DNA of 64,000 nucleotides. It comes from Mesobacillus harenae. Its GTDB lineage: Bacteria > Bacillota > Bacilli > Bacillales > Cytobacillaceae. The stretch is from assembly GCF_013343715.1 (NCBI RefSeq), contig NZ_JABUNR010000010.1, positions 116,295-180,294 on the forward strand, read 5' to 3'. How positions within the stretch are numbered: the first letter of the stretch is position 1; every line of letters starts with the position of its first letter. The notes under the pieces were generated by a model that was not told where the DNA came from, did no database searches, and saw only the letters and a list, made by a program, of their open reading frames with translations. The position numbers and the translations under genes were made by a program. This document shows, in pieces, positions 16,774 through 26,210 of the stretch.

Positions 16774-18507
16774 CTACACCAATTCAATAAGCAAGTCGGT
16801 AAGTTCTTCTTCATACTTCTTCACCATTGCTTTATCGTTTCTGCTAAGAGCGATTTTTATATTTTGCAGCAGGGAAAACAATTTTTCTTGCTCAAGGCCA
16901 GTTGTTTCACCTAACATCCGTTCTCCCCTCGTAATAACACTCTTTACTTCATTGTAAAGCTCTGATTGATTCCACTCTTTGTCCAGTCTGTCCTTAGCAA
17001 AATTTACTTCTTCATCGCTCATAACTCCTGCTTGAGCTTTAATAACTGATGATGCTTTTTTGCCAGTACTTACGATTGTTGCCTCAACTTGTAACGTGCC
17101 ATTAATGTCATACGAAAACTTTACCTCAATGGCCTCTTCTCCTTTAGGTGCAGCAGGAATGCCATCAAGCAAAAATTCTCCAAGGAAAATGTTTTGGTCG
17201 ATATATTGGTTGTCGCCCTGGAAGACGTTTACATTCACTCTTGTTTGATTGTCATTGGCTGTATAGTAAACTTTGCTTTCACTAATCGGAATAGAACTGT
17301 TTCTTGGAATAATCGGATCAAAGAATCCAGGAACCACCTGTCCGCCAATGTTTTTGACAACTTCCGTACCTAATGTATAAGGACACACATCGATAACCAT
17401 AATGCTTTGGGATGTATCGATCTCCCCGCTTTTAATTCCTCCCTGAATCGCCGCGCCAAGTGCAACTGCCTCGTCTGGGTTAATATCTTTTTTAGCCTTC
17501 TTGCCAAACTTTTCTTCTACGAGCTGCTGAATAAGTGGAATTCGTGTTGATCCCCCAACTAAAAGAACTTCATCTATCTCATCTACAGACAGCTTGGAAT
17601 CGGATAATGCTTTTTCCACTTCTGTAATGGTTTTACGAGCCATATCCCCAATCATGGCTTCGAATTCTTCTCTTGTGATACTCGTATTAATACTAATTGG
17701 AGCATTATTGTGCATCGCAATAAACGGAAGATTAATAGCAACTGTTTTTTGAGAGGAAAGGCTTTTTTTAATATTTTCCGCCTCGAGTTTAATTCTTGCT
17801 TTTCGTTCGTTAATTTCCTTTTGTGAACCTATACTGAACAGGTCAATTCCTTCTTGTTTTTGAAAATTGGTACTAATCCATTCCGTTAAGGCATTATCAA
17901 AATCAACTCCGCCAAGGTGGTTGTCCCCAGCACTTGCTTTTACCTCGACAACGCCTTCAAAAATTTCAACCACTGAGACGTCAAATGTTCCGCCGCCCAG
18001 GTCATATACAAGGATATTCTGGTCCTTTTCAAGGTTTTCCATTCCGTAAGCAATCGCAGCAGCAGTCGGCTCATTAATGATCCGCTCTACTTTTAAACCA
18101 GCCAATTCTCCGGCTTTTTGCGTTGCTTTTCTCTGGGAGTCAGAGAAGTATGCGGGGACCGTTACAACTGCTTCAGTTACCGCTTCTCCGAGGAAATCCT
18201 CTGCGCTTTTTTTCAAATAACGCAGAATTTGTGCGGAAACTTCTTCGGGACGGTATTCCTGGTTTCCTGCCGTAACTGTTACATCTGTACCCATTGAGCG
18301 CTTAACTTCAGTAATTGTTCGGTCAGGGGCACCAGGCATTGAAGATTTTGCATCCTGGCCAATAATGATTTCATCGCCAATTGTTAATTGAAAAACAGAC
18401 GGGGTTGTTCTCGCTCCATCAAGGTTAGGGATAATTTCCGGCTTGCCATTTTTCAAAAATGCTACTGCTGAATTCGTTGTTCCTAAATCGATTCCGATAA
18501 TTGCCAT
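16774..18507 (-). CDS. Operon-borne Hsp70 (DnaK paralogue), short lid (operon gene 12)
   Basis: The protein has 577 aa from the ATG at 18507 (GGAGGAAA upstream). The nucleotide-binding domain has all Hsp70 motifs: IGIDLGTTNSAVAFL, VYDLGGGTFDVSVVEI and LLVGGSTRIPLIQ. A substrate-binding beta domain follows (to about 490), then only about 85 residues of helical lid with no acidic tail, so it is shorter than housekeeping DnaK. It is not in a hrcA-grpE-dnaK-dnaJ locus. With a GrpE-like partner just upstream and two J-like proteins in the same operon it forms a dedicated Hsp70 machine. Confidence 0.92.
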   Translation of the reverse strand: MAIIGIDLGTTNSAVAFLKNGKPEIIPNLDGARTTPSVFQLTIGDEIIIGQDAKSSMPGAPDRTITEVKRSMGTDVTVTAGNQEYRPEEVSAQILRYLKKSAEDFLGEAVTEAVVTVPAYFSDSQRKATQKAGELAGLKVERIINEPTAAAIAYGMENLEKDQNILVYDLGGGTFDVSVVEIFEGVVEVKASAGDNHLGGVDFDNALTEWISTNFQKQEGIDLFSIGSQKEINERKARIKLEAENIKKSLSSQKTVAINLPFIAMHNNAPISINTSITREEFEAMIGDMARKTITEVEKALSDSKLSVDEIDEVLLVGGSTRIPLIQQLVEEKFGKKAKKDINPDEAVALGAAIQGGIKSGEIDTSQSIMVIDVCPYTLGTEVVKNIGGQVVPGFFDPIIPRNSSIPISESKVYYTANDNQTRVNVNVFQGDNQYIDQNIFLGEFLLDGIPAAPKGEEAIEVKFSYDINGTLQVEATIVSTGKKASSVIKAQAGVMSDEEVNFAKDRLDKEWNQSELYNEVKSVITRGERMLGETTGLEQEKLFSLLQNIKIALSRNDKAMVKKYEEELTDLLIELV

Positions 18508-18529
18508 ATGTATTTCCTCCAATTATGTA

Positions 18530-19615
18530 TTAATAGACTGTTGTTACTTTTGCTTTGCGAATAATCTTTCCAGTATCTTTCTCCATAAAACCACGCTGAT
18601 GGACAGCATATACTTGATACTTTTGATAATTAGGCTGAATATCTTGTTCAGAAACAGTGCCGATCACTTCCATGATTTTGCCATCAAGCATCTTGTTCGC
18701 TACAGGAATTTCAATCATTCCGTTCTGATCCAGGATAGATAAAACCTTAAGGACCGCACCTTCGATTTCTTTGCTCCAAGTGGAATCATTAGTCTGCAAG
18801 GAAGCCTGGTAGACCAGATCAAGCATATCAAATATCTCAATTGAAACAGTTTTCAACTGACCCAATTTTTTAGCAGATTTCTCCACCACTTCAGCTATCT
18901 TGTCTTCCTGATCCGATTTAGCCTGCTGGCTGAACTCTTCCAGCTGATTTTGCAGCTCTTGAATTAGTTTAAACGTAACCCGATTACTATTTTTTAAGTC
19001 TCCTTGTATCTGAGATTGGAGTTCAGACAAGGAAGTTTGGATTCTGACTGGAACATTTTCCTCTGGATGATAATAGAATTCTTCTATTTCCTGAAGCTTG
19101 TTTAGTTCCTCTTCAAGCACAGGCATTAATTTTTCGTTCAAAATATGTGCTCCTTCCGATAGACACTCCATTACTTTAGTTTTGATTTGGTGTTCTATGT
19201 TCGTGAATTCTTTTTCCCATTTTGCTGTAATCGTTTCATCAAAGTTCTGCTTCCTTCCGAAGCTTGAGCGAAAATAATACAGAGATGCAATTGCAGTGTG
19301 ATAATAAGCGAGAATATTGATTTTGTTAGCGACCTCTATAAATCCGGCCGCTTGATTGATAACCTGCTCAAAAGGAATCGCATTTGGTGCCTGAGGTAAA
19401 CTGATTTTGTTTGGAATTAATTTCTTCTTTTGCTGAATCCAATCATGGTAACTATTTGAATGGACATGGCCCTTGCTGTCAATCACTATGACGGAGCGTG
19501 GTTCTGAAGATTCCAATAAACTTTCCATCTGCTGGACGAGTTTAGGGCTGTTGGAAGTCTCAACCAACTGCATAAGCTTTCCAATGTAGGCAAGTCCCTC
19601 ATATTCATCACTCAC
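18530..19615 (-). CDS. Coiled-coil protein with GrpE-like C-terminal domain (operon gene 11)
   Basis: The protein has 361 aa from a GTG at 19615 that overlaps the stop of the AAA gene by one base (GGGAGTGA upstream). The middle (about 140-260) is long helical and coiled-coil. The end reads GMIEIPVANKMLDGKIMEVI, then YQVYAVHQRGFMEKDTG and IIRKAKVTTVY, which has the shape of the GrpE beta domain (G-x-V, Q-x-G-Y/F, G-x-[VI]-[IL]-R-x-A-x-V). It is therefore a likely nucleotide-exchange factor for the Hsp70 encoded next. The N-terminal 130 residues are unrecognised. Confidence 0.65.
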   Translation of the reverse strand: MSDEYEGLAYIGKLMQLVETSNSPKLVQQMESLLESSEPRSVIVIDSKGHVHSNSYHDWIQQKKKLIPNKISLPQAPNAIPFEQVINQAAGFIEVANKINILAYYHTAIASLYYFRSSFGRKQNFDETITAKWEKEFTNIEHQIKTKVMECLSEGAHILNEKLMPVLEEELNKLQEIEEFYYHPEENVPVRIQTSLSELQSQIQGDLKNSNRVTFKLIQELQNQLEEFSQQAKSDQEDKIAEVVEKSAKKLGQLKTVSIEIFDMLDLVYQASLQTNDSTWSKEIEGAVLKVLSILDQNGMIEIPVANKMLDGKIMEVIGTVSEQDIQPNYQKYQVYAVHQRGFMEKDTGKIIRKAKVTTVY

Positions 19616-21093
19616 TAAATCACTCCCTTCGGCTGCTGGACCTTATCTCTGATCTGGTCTTTTAATTCGTTTGAAGACAGCATATTAAAATCCACCATTC
19701 TCATAATGGTTTCATCAATGACATCCAGTTCTCCCTCGTGGATGCCCAGCTCCTGATTGGATACCACAAGGTTTGCTTTGCTTAAAATCGACTCTTCTAT
19801 TAAATTTCGAACCAGTCTTGCGTTGCCATGATTATCAGGGTTCATTTGAACCCGGTCAGTCACTATCCTTCTAAAGATCTGCTCAGCACCGCCGGTTAGC
19901 CTAAATTGTCTCTGCTTAAGCATAAATTTGGCTATAGCCATTAGCTCGCCGATGGAATAATCTTCAAACAAGATTTGGTTTTTAAAGCGGGATTGAAGTC
20001 CAGGGTTAGAGAGGATAAAACGGTTCATCTCATTCGGATATCCTGCGAGAATAATAACCAGCTCTTCCCGCTTATCTTCCATTTCCTTGACTATGGTATC
20101 AATCGCCTCGATTCCAAAGTCGTTTCCTTCGCTCCGTACCAGAGAATAGGCTTCATCAATGAACAGCACCCCGTCTCTAGCTTCTTTAATTTTCCCCATC
20201 GTTTTAACAGCAGTTTGCCCCACGTATTCGGCGATCAAATCTGCTCTGCCTGCCTCGACCAAATGTCCTTTTTTTAGGACACCAAGTGCCTTAAGGACCC
20301 TAGCTACAATCCGGGCTATCGTTGTTTTCCCAGTGCCCGGATTTCCGGTAAAAATCATATGAAGGCTGAGAGGTTCTACTTTAAAGCCTTTTTCCTGGCG
20401 GAGTTTATTAAAAGCTACCAGATTGCAGATTTCTCTAACCTTCTGCTTTACTTTTACTAAACCTATGAATCCATCCAGCTCGAGAAGAATGTCATTAATA
20501 TGGCCATCTGCCTCAGCAACGTCAACTAGTGTCAAATCTTCTCTCTCATCGATCGCTTTTTGGAGCTGATCAATCCAGCCAATCATGTAGTTAAGTGCAT
20601 CTGTAAGTCCGTTATTGGCAGAAGCCGTTTTCAATGAAAACTTCGCTTTTCTTAACGAAAGCTGGACATCCCTTACGTTATGTTTCGATATATACGGCAT
20701 AAGGTCCTTAATATCGCGGCTGACCTTTATATTTTGTGAAAGCAGTTCCGCATGAGCATACTGAATATGAGGTTCTGGATCTAAATCCTCTTTCAGAAAT
20801 GAGATAGCCCCAAGCCACTCTCGTTTCGCCTCTTCATACTGCCCTGCTCCTTCATAATATTGGGCCGCCTGCTGGTGCCAGCTTTTCAGATATTGATAGA
20901 ACTGGCTCTGAACATTCAGTTGATTATCACTTTGCTGATCGAGTTTTAATCCTGAAACCTTATTATTCAGCCGGTAAGCTCTCAAAAGATGGTAATGAAA
21001 TAGCTCCATATCCTCAGCTAAAAGGGCCTCTCTGACTTCCTGGTCCAAAGCGCGCATTGATTCAAGCAGCCGTTCTTTTCGTTTATGATCCAT
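19615..21093 (-). CDS. CbbX/SpoVK-type AAA+ ATPase (operon gene 10)
   Basis: The protein has 492 aa. An N-terminal helical region (about 1-200) probably has TPR-like repeats. An AAA+ domain follows (about 205-470): Walker A GNPGTGKT, Walker B VLFIDEAYSL, and sensor residues in the ILAGYPNEMNRFILSNPGLQ block. The region LLELDGFIGLVKVKQKVREI is typical of the CbbX/SpoVK group, whose members remodel protein complexes (CbbX reactivates Rubisco; SpoVK acts in sporulation). Here it probably remodels a client of the chaperone set. The neighbouring gene overlap suggests coupled translation. Confidence 0.88.
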   Translation of the reverse strand: MDHKRKERLLESMRALDQEVREALLAEDMELFHYHLLRAYRLNNKVSGLKLDQQSDNQLNVQSQFYQYLKSWHQQAAQYYEGAGQYEEAKREWLGAISFLKEDLDPEPHIQYAHAELLSQNIKVSRDIKDLMPYISKHNVRDVQLSLRKAKFSLKTASANNGLTDALNYMIGWIDQLQKAIDEREDLTLVDVAEADGHINDILLELDGFIGLVKVKQKVREICNLVAFNKLRQEKGFKVEPLSLHMIFTGNPGTGKTTIARIVARVLKALGVLKKGHLVEAGRADLIAEYVGQTAVKTMGKIKEARDGVLFIDEAYSLVRSEGNDFGIEAIDTIVKEMEDKREELVIILAGYPNEMNRFILSNPGLQSRFKNQILFEDYSIGELMAIAKFMLKQRQFRLTGGAEQIFRRIVTDRVQMNPDNHGNARLVRNLIEESILSKANLVVSNQELGIHEGELDVIDETIMRMVDFNMLSSNELKDQIRDKVQQPKGVI

Positions 21094-21109
21094 GGTTAGT
21101 CACTCATTT

Positions 21110-22525
21110 CTATGACTGCATATCTTGAAAAAACTTCCTGTTAAGCTCAAATAAATCGGGATACTTTTTTTCAATCCTTTGTGAAGATTTTTTTAAAGAA
21201 CCAGCACTTTCGTCAGAAAGCTCATCCCAAATCTCATCAAAGGCTGCCTCTTTTTCCTGTTCTGTTTCAAAATAAGTAAGGTAAAAAGCAACTAATTTAA
21301 TGACAGGTAATGCAACGGACGAGTCCTTTAATACTAAATCAAATTGCTCGTCCCGCCTTAAGCTCACTTCACTCAAGCGGGAATAATTTTCAAACACTTC
21401 ACTCCGGCATTCATAAAGCGCAGGATATTTATTTCTAAGCAACTTAATCGATTTAAGCGTAGCTTCTGGACTAAACTTGCTGTCATGATAAATGTCTTCA
21501 AACGCTCTTTCGCTGTATTGATCGAACTCTTCTTCGGTAAAGTCATCACCGAACAAGTAAACTAACAAAATATTTCTCACTGATTTTATAACCTGGCCCT
21601 CATCTGCCATCCTGTCATATTCACTATAAACCGCCGCTCTCTTTTCGGTTTCTGCTAACAGTTCTAGAAACTCTGCTTGTTTTTGTCGGTACGGTGCCAG
21701 GAACTTGAAAATAATTAGCGAAAACCTATAGAGCTTTTCTTTATAAAGCTGCAAGCCGACATCCATAAGCTCAGAATGGACTCGATCCTGCTCCTCTGGG
21801 TACCCTTTAGCATGCTGGGCTATTTGCTCGAGTGTTTTTTCGAGCTCCTGTTCATCCTTTAGTTTTATCGTTAAATCCATTCTTTTCATCAAGTAATAAA
21901 ACAAAACAAATCCTGTTTCCTTCTGGCTTTTTATCGACTTATCCAGGAAGATCATTGCTTTTGGCAAATGCTGTTGGGAGACATATAAATCAATCAGTCC
22001 GAACAAAGCGTCCATATTAGCTGGATTTATCAAATACATTCTTTTATACTGGAGCATCGCTTCATCGAACTGATCATTTTCCTCTAATGCTTTTGCATAA
22101 TTCATCTGGTAGGTAGAATTTTCAGGTTCAATGACCATCAAGCGCTTAAATTGATGAATGGCTTTATCTTCCTCGCCAATATACAAAAGAGAAAGGGCAT
22201 AAAAGTTGCGTACTTCCGATAGACTTGGTTCAATAATTAATATTTTCTTAAAAAAATCGCATGCCTTTTCGTACTCTTCGTCTTCATAGGCTTCCATTCC
22301 TTGATCCTGAAGCTGCTTGATTTCGTCCCCATACAGGAGCATCGTATCGTATTCCCGTCTTGACTCTTTCACCTTCAGCGTGTTGTAAGCAGTCCTGATT
22401 TGATTAAATTTCTCAGGATGCTTTTCTACTGGGAATTTTCTTATTTGCAGGACATAAGCTCTTTTGACTTCTGTCTCAGTTGATGAGGAAGCGATGTTTA
22501 GTACTTCATAATAATTATCGGTCAT
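21110..22525 (-). CDS. Divergent J-domain/TPR protein (operon gene 9)
   Basis: The protein has 471 aa with AAGGAGG upstream. A J-like domain (about 4-65, NYYEVLNIASSSTETEVKRAY and IRTAYNTLKVKESRREYD) is followed by TPR repeats (about 75-200) and a helical C-terminus. Where HPD is expected the sequence reads PVE (32-34), with HPE just after (36-38). Unlike the paralogue at 14187-15374 there is no membrane helix. It is a probable soluble J-type or J-derived adaptor for the operon Hsp70. Confidence 0.82.
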   Translation of the reverse strand: MTDNYYEVLNIASSSTETEVKRAYVLQIRKFPVEKHPEKFNQIRTAYNTLKVKESRREYDTMLLYGDEIKQLQDQGMEAYEDEEYEKACDFFKKILIIEPSLSEVRNFYALSLLYIGEEDKAIHQFKRLMVIEPENSTYQMNYAKALEENDQFDEAMLQYKRMYLINPANMDALFGLIDLYVSQQHLPKAMIFLDKSIKSQKETGFVLFYYLMKRMDLTIKLKDEQELEKTLEQIAQHAKGYPEEQDRVHSELMDVGLQLYKEKLYRFSLIIFKFLAPYRQKQAEFLELLAETEKRAAVYSEYDRMADEGQVIKSVRNILLVYLFGDDFTEEEFDQYSERAFEDIYHDSKFSPEATLKSIKLLRNKYPALYECRSEVFENYSRLSEVSLRRDEQFDLVLKDSSVALPVIKLVAFYLTYFETEQEKEAAFDEIWDELSDESAGSLKKSSQRIEKKYPDLFELNRKFFQDMQS

Positions 22526-22552
22526 CCCCTAACCTCCTTGCACCAGAAAATG

Positions 22553-23227
22553 TTATTTTTTTGAAAGGTCCTTCCACGGTGCTACTGGAGGCAGCTTGAT
22601 TTCCTCCCCAGGCATTGACTCAGAGACCCGTTGAACACTTTCGCTTAGCCATGAGAAGAATTCGTTAAACTTTAACTCAGCAAGTACAAGAGGTGCCCGG
22701 TTAGGAGAAAAGCGTTTTAATACATCCATATCAGCATACTCGCCTACCGCGACGGGAAAAAAGTTAATTTTATTATTCTCGATAGCCCGGATCGTTTCCG
22801 CCACAGAGGATTCGATGCTGTCTGTCGGGGCCCCATCAGTCAATAGGACAACCCATGGCTTATGGTATTCAACGCCAGTCCCCTGGTATAAAGCTGTTCT
22901 TCTAGCGACAAGCTGATTCGCTAACCCGATCGCCTCGCCTAAAGGGGTCTTGCCACCTGCGGCAAATTCAATATCCAGACCTGGTTTTACATTTTGAAAG
23001 TCAGATAGCGTCAAAACCTTGCTGCCGAACGTAATCACAGCTAAATCCGTCGCAGCCTTCGAAACATCATTCTGAAGGATATCTGTTATAAAACTTTTCA
23101 AAGCTTTTCTTAATTTGACGATAGGTTCTCCTGACATTGAACCGCTGGTATCCAACACCAGGCATACAGGTATTCGCGTGGCAGGGTTAGCAATTAGTTC
23201 CCCGCTTGGAATGACAAGTTCCACCAT
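22553..23227 (-). CDS. TerY-like vWA protein, copy 2 (operon gene 8)
   Basis: The protein has 224 aa from the ATG at 23227, which has GGAGGAGA 6 nt upstream; longer starts overlap the preceding gene needlessly. It is a single von Willebrand A domain with an intact metal-ion-dependent adhesion site: VLDTSGSMSGEP, GKTPLGEAIG and LLTDGAPTDS. It ends in a short Pro-rich tail. It resembles TerY of tellurite-resistance-type systems, which partner with a kinase and a PP2C phosphatase. It is clearly related to the vWA protein at 27110-27793. Confidence 0.88.
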   Translation of the reverse strand: MVELVIPSGELIANPATRIPVCLVLDTSGSMSGEPIVKLRKALKSFITDILQNDVSKAATDLAVITFGSKVLTLSDFQNVKPGLDIEFAAGGKTPLGEAIGLANQLVARRTALYQGTGVEYHKPWVVLLTDGAPTDSIESSVAETIRAIENNKINFFPVAVGEYADMDVLKRFSPNRAPLVLAELKFNEFFSWLSESVQRVSESMPGEEIKLPPVAPWKDLSKK

Positions 23228-23243
23228 GACTTCTCCTCCTGTC

Positions 23244-25025
23244 TCATATTTCATCCCGATAAGATGCAATCGCATTTAGAAAGGAAATATTCTCTTCCCA
23301 TCCAGCTCGGCCAGGCTTTATTGCTGTCTTGCTGCCATCCTTCGTTCTGGGAACAGTCTCCTCTCGGATAAACTGCTTATAACAGCCTTCGCAAATGGTG
23401 TATTTGCTTAACTCTTTCAATCTTTCAAGCTCTCTTTTACGCATTAAGTGAAATGTTTTACAGGATTCGCACTTAACCTGAACATTTTTCTCATCGGAAA
23501 GAGCTAATCCATTTGGGAAAATTTCGCTTGGAAGCTCACCAGATTTCAGGCTATCTTTATAAAATCTTAGTGCTTTCTCCCATACTTCTAACGGGAATCG
23601 CTTTGAATTCGTAAAAGTTTCGTAGAATAGCTGCTGAAGATGATAAGGCAAGCCAGCCCACATACTGTTCCATGTACTTTTTTCATATCTTGGTATGTAT
23701 CGAGGATTAAAGGTAAACTGAAACAGTTTTTCTGAAATGTGCTCTCCTCTTGACCCCGAACCTTGAAAGGCATATGGAAGCTTGCCTGGCAGCAAGATCT
23801 GGAATACTAATACCGCTATCCCATATAGATCATGTTGTATTGTGTGTAGTTGAGGCTCACTGTCCATCAGTTCAGGAGGAGTAAAATTGACTAAAAAGCG
23901 TTCTCCTTGAAAGGATCCAACCTGAAATCCATCGGTGTTAATAAAAGTTAGTTTCTTATCACTTTCAACTAAAATATTGTCCATATCTAAACTAGCAATA
24001 ACAATTCCCTTGTCATGTAATTGTGCAACATGACGCACTATCGTGAGCGATAGTTCAATCAGGTTTTTACGTGTCCAATCAGGAAATCTTTTTAATAGAT
24101 ATAGTTTGGTTTTAATAATTCTCTGTAATGATTCTCCTCTTCCCTGCCTCATCATATAGCCAATAAATTCTTTCTGCTCATTAAAAACCAAATCCAGCGG
24201 CCAGCTAATCGCTTCGTCAGCGACTGGTGTCTTCAGCATTTCAGCGAGCTTCTGATAGGTCTGCTCGCTAATCTGCTCTGAGTTGAAAATCTTACAAGCA
24301 TAGCCCTTGGCAGCTTTATAGACCGTCCCGTGTTCACCCTCTCCAATCCTATCCCCAAGATGAAAAATCCCGTGGTTCAAGGTAAAAACTTGGTCCAATG
24401 TTTTTTGTCCAAAAACTTTAGGAAGCTGTACTCTTTCAGGCAATTCAAATGAATTTTGTGCAAGAATAGCTTGTTTAGGTTTATTTTGATACTGAAAAAT
24501 GACCTTTTTCTGTTGATCTTTCTCGTCAAATTCCCATTGGTAGGTACTTCCATCCGGCGCGACACCAAAAAGCAAAAAGTTTTTAAGACTGACAGCCTCT
24601 TGCTTTGAAAGATCATGAACACCATTTGCTAGTTTTCTATCACGTGTGAATAAACATAAATGATGCCTATCACTGTATTTCTGAAAAACATACAAAATAG
24701 TTTGATCTGTAAATGGATCATCGTCATCGCCAAGAACTTGTACAAGCCCAGACTTTATGTAAAGGCCAACCATTTTTGAAGCAAACTTGGCTCTTTTTCT
24801 TGTTTCTGTATCCGAATCTCCAAGTTTGCGGTTGATTTCCTCAATGACTCGATGCGGAAGTTTGACGGTTGCTTTCCTGACAAACAATGCTTCGGGAAGG
24901 ATCTTTGTCAACAGCTCTTTAGACGGTGGATACATCCAGACACACGTATCAATGAAAATCAGATATTGATTCGTAATTTTCAGCAAATCGACTGGTTTGT
25001 TTCTCTTTTCGTTAGCTTGGTTCAT
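23244..25025 (-). CDS. PIN domain fused to a predicted pseudokinase (operon gene 7)
   Basis: The protein has 593 aa from the ATG at 25025, whose ATGA overlaps the membrane-protein stop. An N-terminal PIN nuclease domain (about 15-140) keeps its acidic residues: D26 (FIDTC), E62 (VIEEINR), D107 (DPFTDQTI), D128 (FTRDRKLA). A protein-kinase fold follows (about 220-490) with a Gly loop (GEGEHG) and Lys245 (ACKIF). The catalytic loop reads IASLDMDN, with Ser345 in place of the catalytic Asp, and the DFG-equivalent reads INTDG, with Asn363 for the metal-binding Asp. I confirmed both codons (AGT, AAC). A C-terminal zinc ribbon (CESC, CEGC) ends the fold. It is a probable inactive sensor or scaffold partner of the kinase at 27811. 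Confidence 0.85.
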   Translation of the reverse strand: MNQANEKRNKPVDLLKITNQYLIFIDTCVWMYPPSKELLTKILPEALFVRKATVKLPHRVIEEINRKLGDSDTETRKRAKFASKMVGLYIKSGLVQVLGDDDDPFTDQTILYVFQKYSDRHHLCLFTRDRKLANGVHDLSKQEAVSLKNFLLFGVAPDGSTYQWEFDEKDQQKKVIFQYQNKPKQAILAQNSFELPERVQLPKVFGQKTLDQVFTLNHGIFHLGDRIGEGEHGTVYKAAKGYACKIFNSEQISEQTYQKLAEMLKTPVADEAISWPLDLVFNEQKEFIGYMMRQGRGESLQRIIKTKLYLLKRFPDWTRKNLIELSLTIVRHVAQLHDKGIVIASLDMDNILVESDKKLTFINTDGFQVGSFQGERFLVNFTPPELMDSEPQLHTIQHDLYGIAVLVFQILLPGKLPYAFQGSGSRGEHISEKLFQFTFNPRYIPRYEKSTWNSMWAGLPYHLQQLFYETFTNSKRFPLEVWEKALRFYKDSLKSGELPSEIFPNGLALSDEKNVQVKCESCKTFHLMRKRELERLKELSKYTICEGCYKQFIREETVPRTKDGSKTAIKPGRAGWEENISFLNAIASYRDEI

Positions 25026-26176
25026 AAGCTGTCCCAATCCCTTGCATTGGAATTTGGCCGTGTTTCGCTGCTTGCAGCTGTTTCTCTCCTGCTTCGGCTA
25101 GTAACTATACTCTTTTGTTTCTGGTTTAGCTTCTCTAAATAGGTAATTATTGAATTTAACAGTCCTTTGTTTTGAGCCAGCAGAATTCCTGTCAGTAGGA
25201 AAAGCCATAAGTAAGAAATGGCCTCCTTTATTCCATTTACAGTTAATACCGAGCTGAGTGCCTGATAAACACCCGCATCCGCAACCTTATAAATGGCGTA
25301 AATCTGGACCACCCAAAACGCCAAGAAAAATCCAACGAAGAATTGTGCACTAATTTTAAAATAATTAACGAGCAGCAGAACCAGCAACGGCACGATCAGT
25401 AAAAAATAAAAGTTTTCGATGGAATATTCCTGCCTTATAAAATAACAAGCGATAAAGGCTACAATTGCATAGGCGACAGAAGAAAGCAGGATCTTATCCT
25501 TTTTTAATGATGTATACGCAATCCATGTAAGTGCTAAATAAATAGCCGCACCTTGCAACTCAGCCAAATTGTCATTTTTATAGGCAATTATGAAAACTGG
25601 AATAGACATCCAAAACCAAGTACGTGCCAGTTTCATTGTTTTTGAAGCTGGACGGTACTGATTAGGCTTTGAAAATAAAAACAGCACCGCACCAATCATT
25701 AGTAAGAATTCGCTGTTTTCCATAATGTTTAGGAAGATAGGAAAACTAAAAGCATAGGTTAAATGGGGCATGCCAGAATTCATATTCTGGAAGGCCAAAT
25801 AGAAGCACAGCATCCAGTAGCCAAGCAGGATACCGCTTAGAAAACTGCTTGGGAAATTCTTGAATAAAACGATAAAGAACAAGATAAACGGTGCGAAAAA
25901 TAACAGCTTTGCCGGCCCGTCGAAACCTATGCTATAAAGCAGCAAAAAGAATGCTGTCAGGCTGTAGCCTAGAGCTGCAGCGAGTACATCGTTATACCGC
26001 TTAGACAAGTAATTCAGCAAGCTAATCGCGGCCATATACACGATTAAGTCAACAGGCATCATGAAACCGGTGTGATAATAAAAATAAATGAATCCAAAGC
26101 TTAGCAATAAAAGAATCCAGTCAAGGCGGATTAAAGCCTTCGGATCAATAAAGCGAATTTTTGTTAAACTTGCCAT
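25022..26176 (-). CDS. Polytopic membrane protein (operon gene 6)
   Basis: The protein has 384 aa from the ATG at 26176, preceded by AGGGGGT; upstream starts would overlap the phosphatase gene. It has about ten to eleven hydrophobic segments from residue 15 to 345 and a basic, soluble C-terminal tail (KLNQKQKSIVTSRSRRETAA). I recognise no transporter motif or family. Its place between PP2C and the pseudokinase suggests the membrane anchor or sensor of the signalling module. Confidence 0.75.
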   Translation of the reverse strand: MASLTKIRFIDPKALIRLDWILLLLSFGFIYFYYHTGFMMPVDLIVYMAAISLLNYLSKRYNDVLAAALGYSLTAFFLLLYSIGFDGPAKLLFFAPFILFFIVLFKNFPSSFLSGILLGYWMLCFYLAFQNMNSGMPHLTYAFSFPIFLNIMENSEFLLMIGAVLFLFSKPNQYRPASKTMKLARTWFWMSIPVFIIAYKNDNLAELQGAAIYLALTWIAYTSLKKDKILLSSVAYAIVAFIACYFIRQEYSIENFYFLLIVPLLVLLLVNYFKISAQFFVGFFLAFWVVQIYAIYKVADAGVYQALSSVLTVNGIKEAISYLWLFLLTGILLAQNKGLLNSIITYLEKLNQKQKSIVTSRSRRETAASSETRPNSNARDWDSL

Positions 26177-26210
26177 ATATATACCCCCTTCATATAAAGG
26201 GAGTCCTTTC

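Noticed and set aside
16774..18507. Housekeeping dnaK
   Set aside because: The lid is short, there is no acidic tail and the gene is not in the hrcA-grpE-dnaK-dnaJ context. A separate housekeeping dnaK is expected elsewhere.
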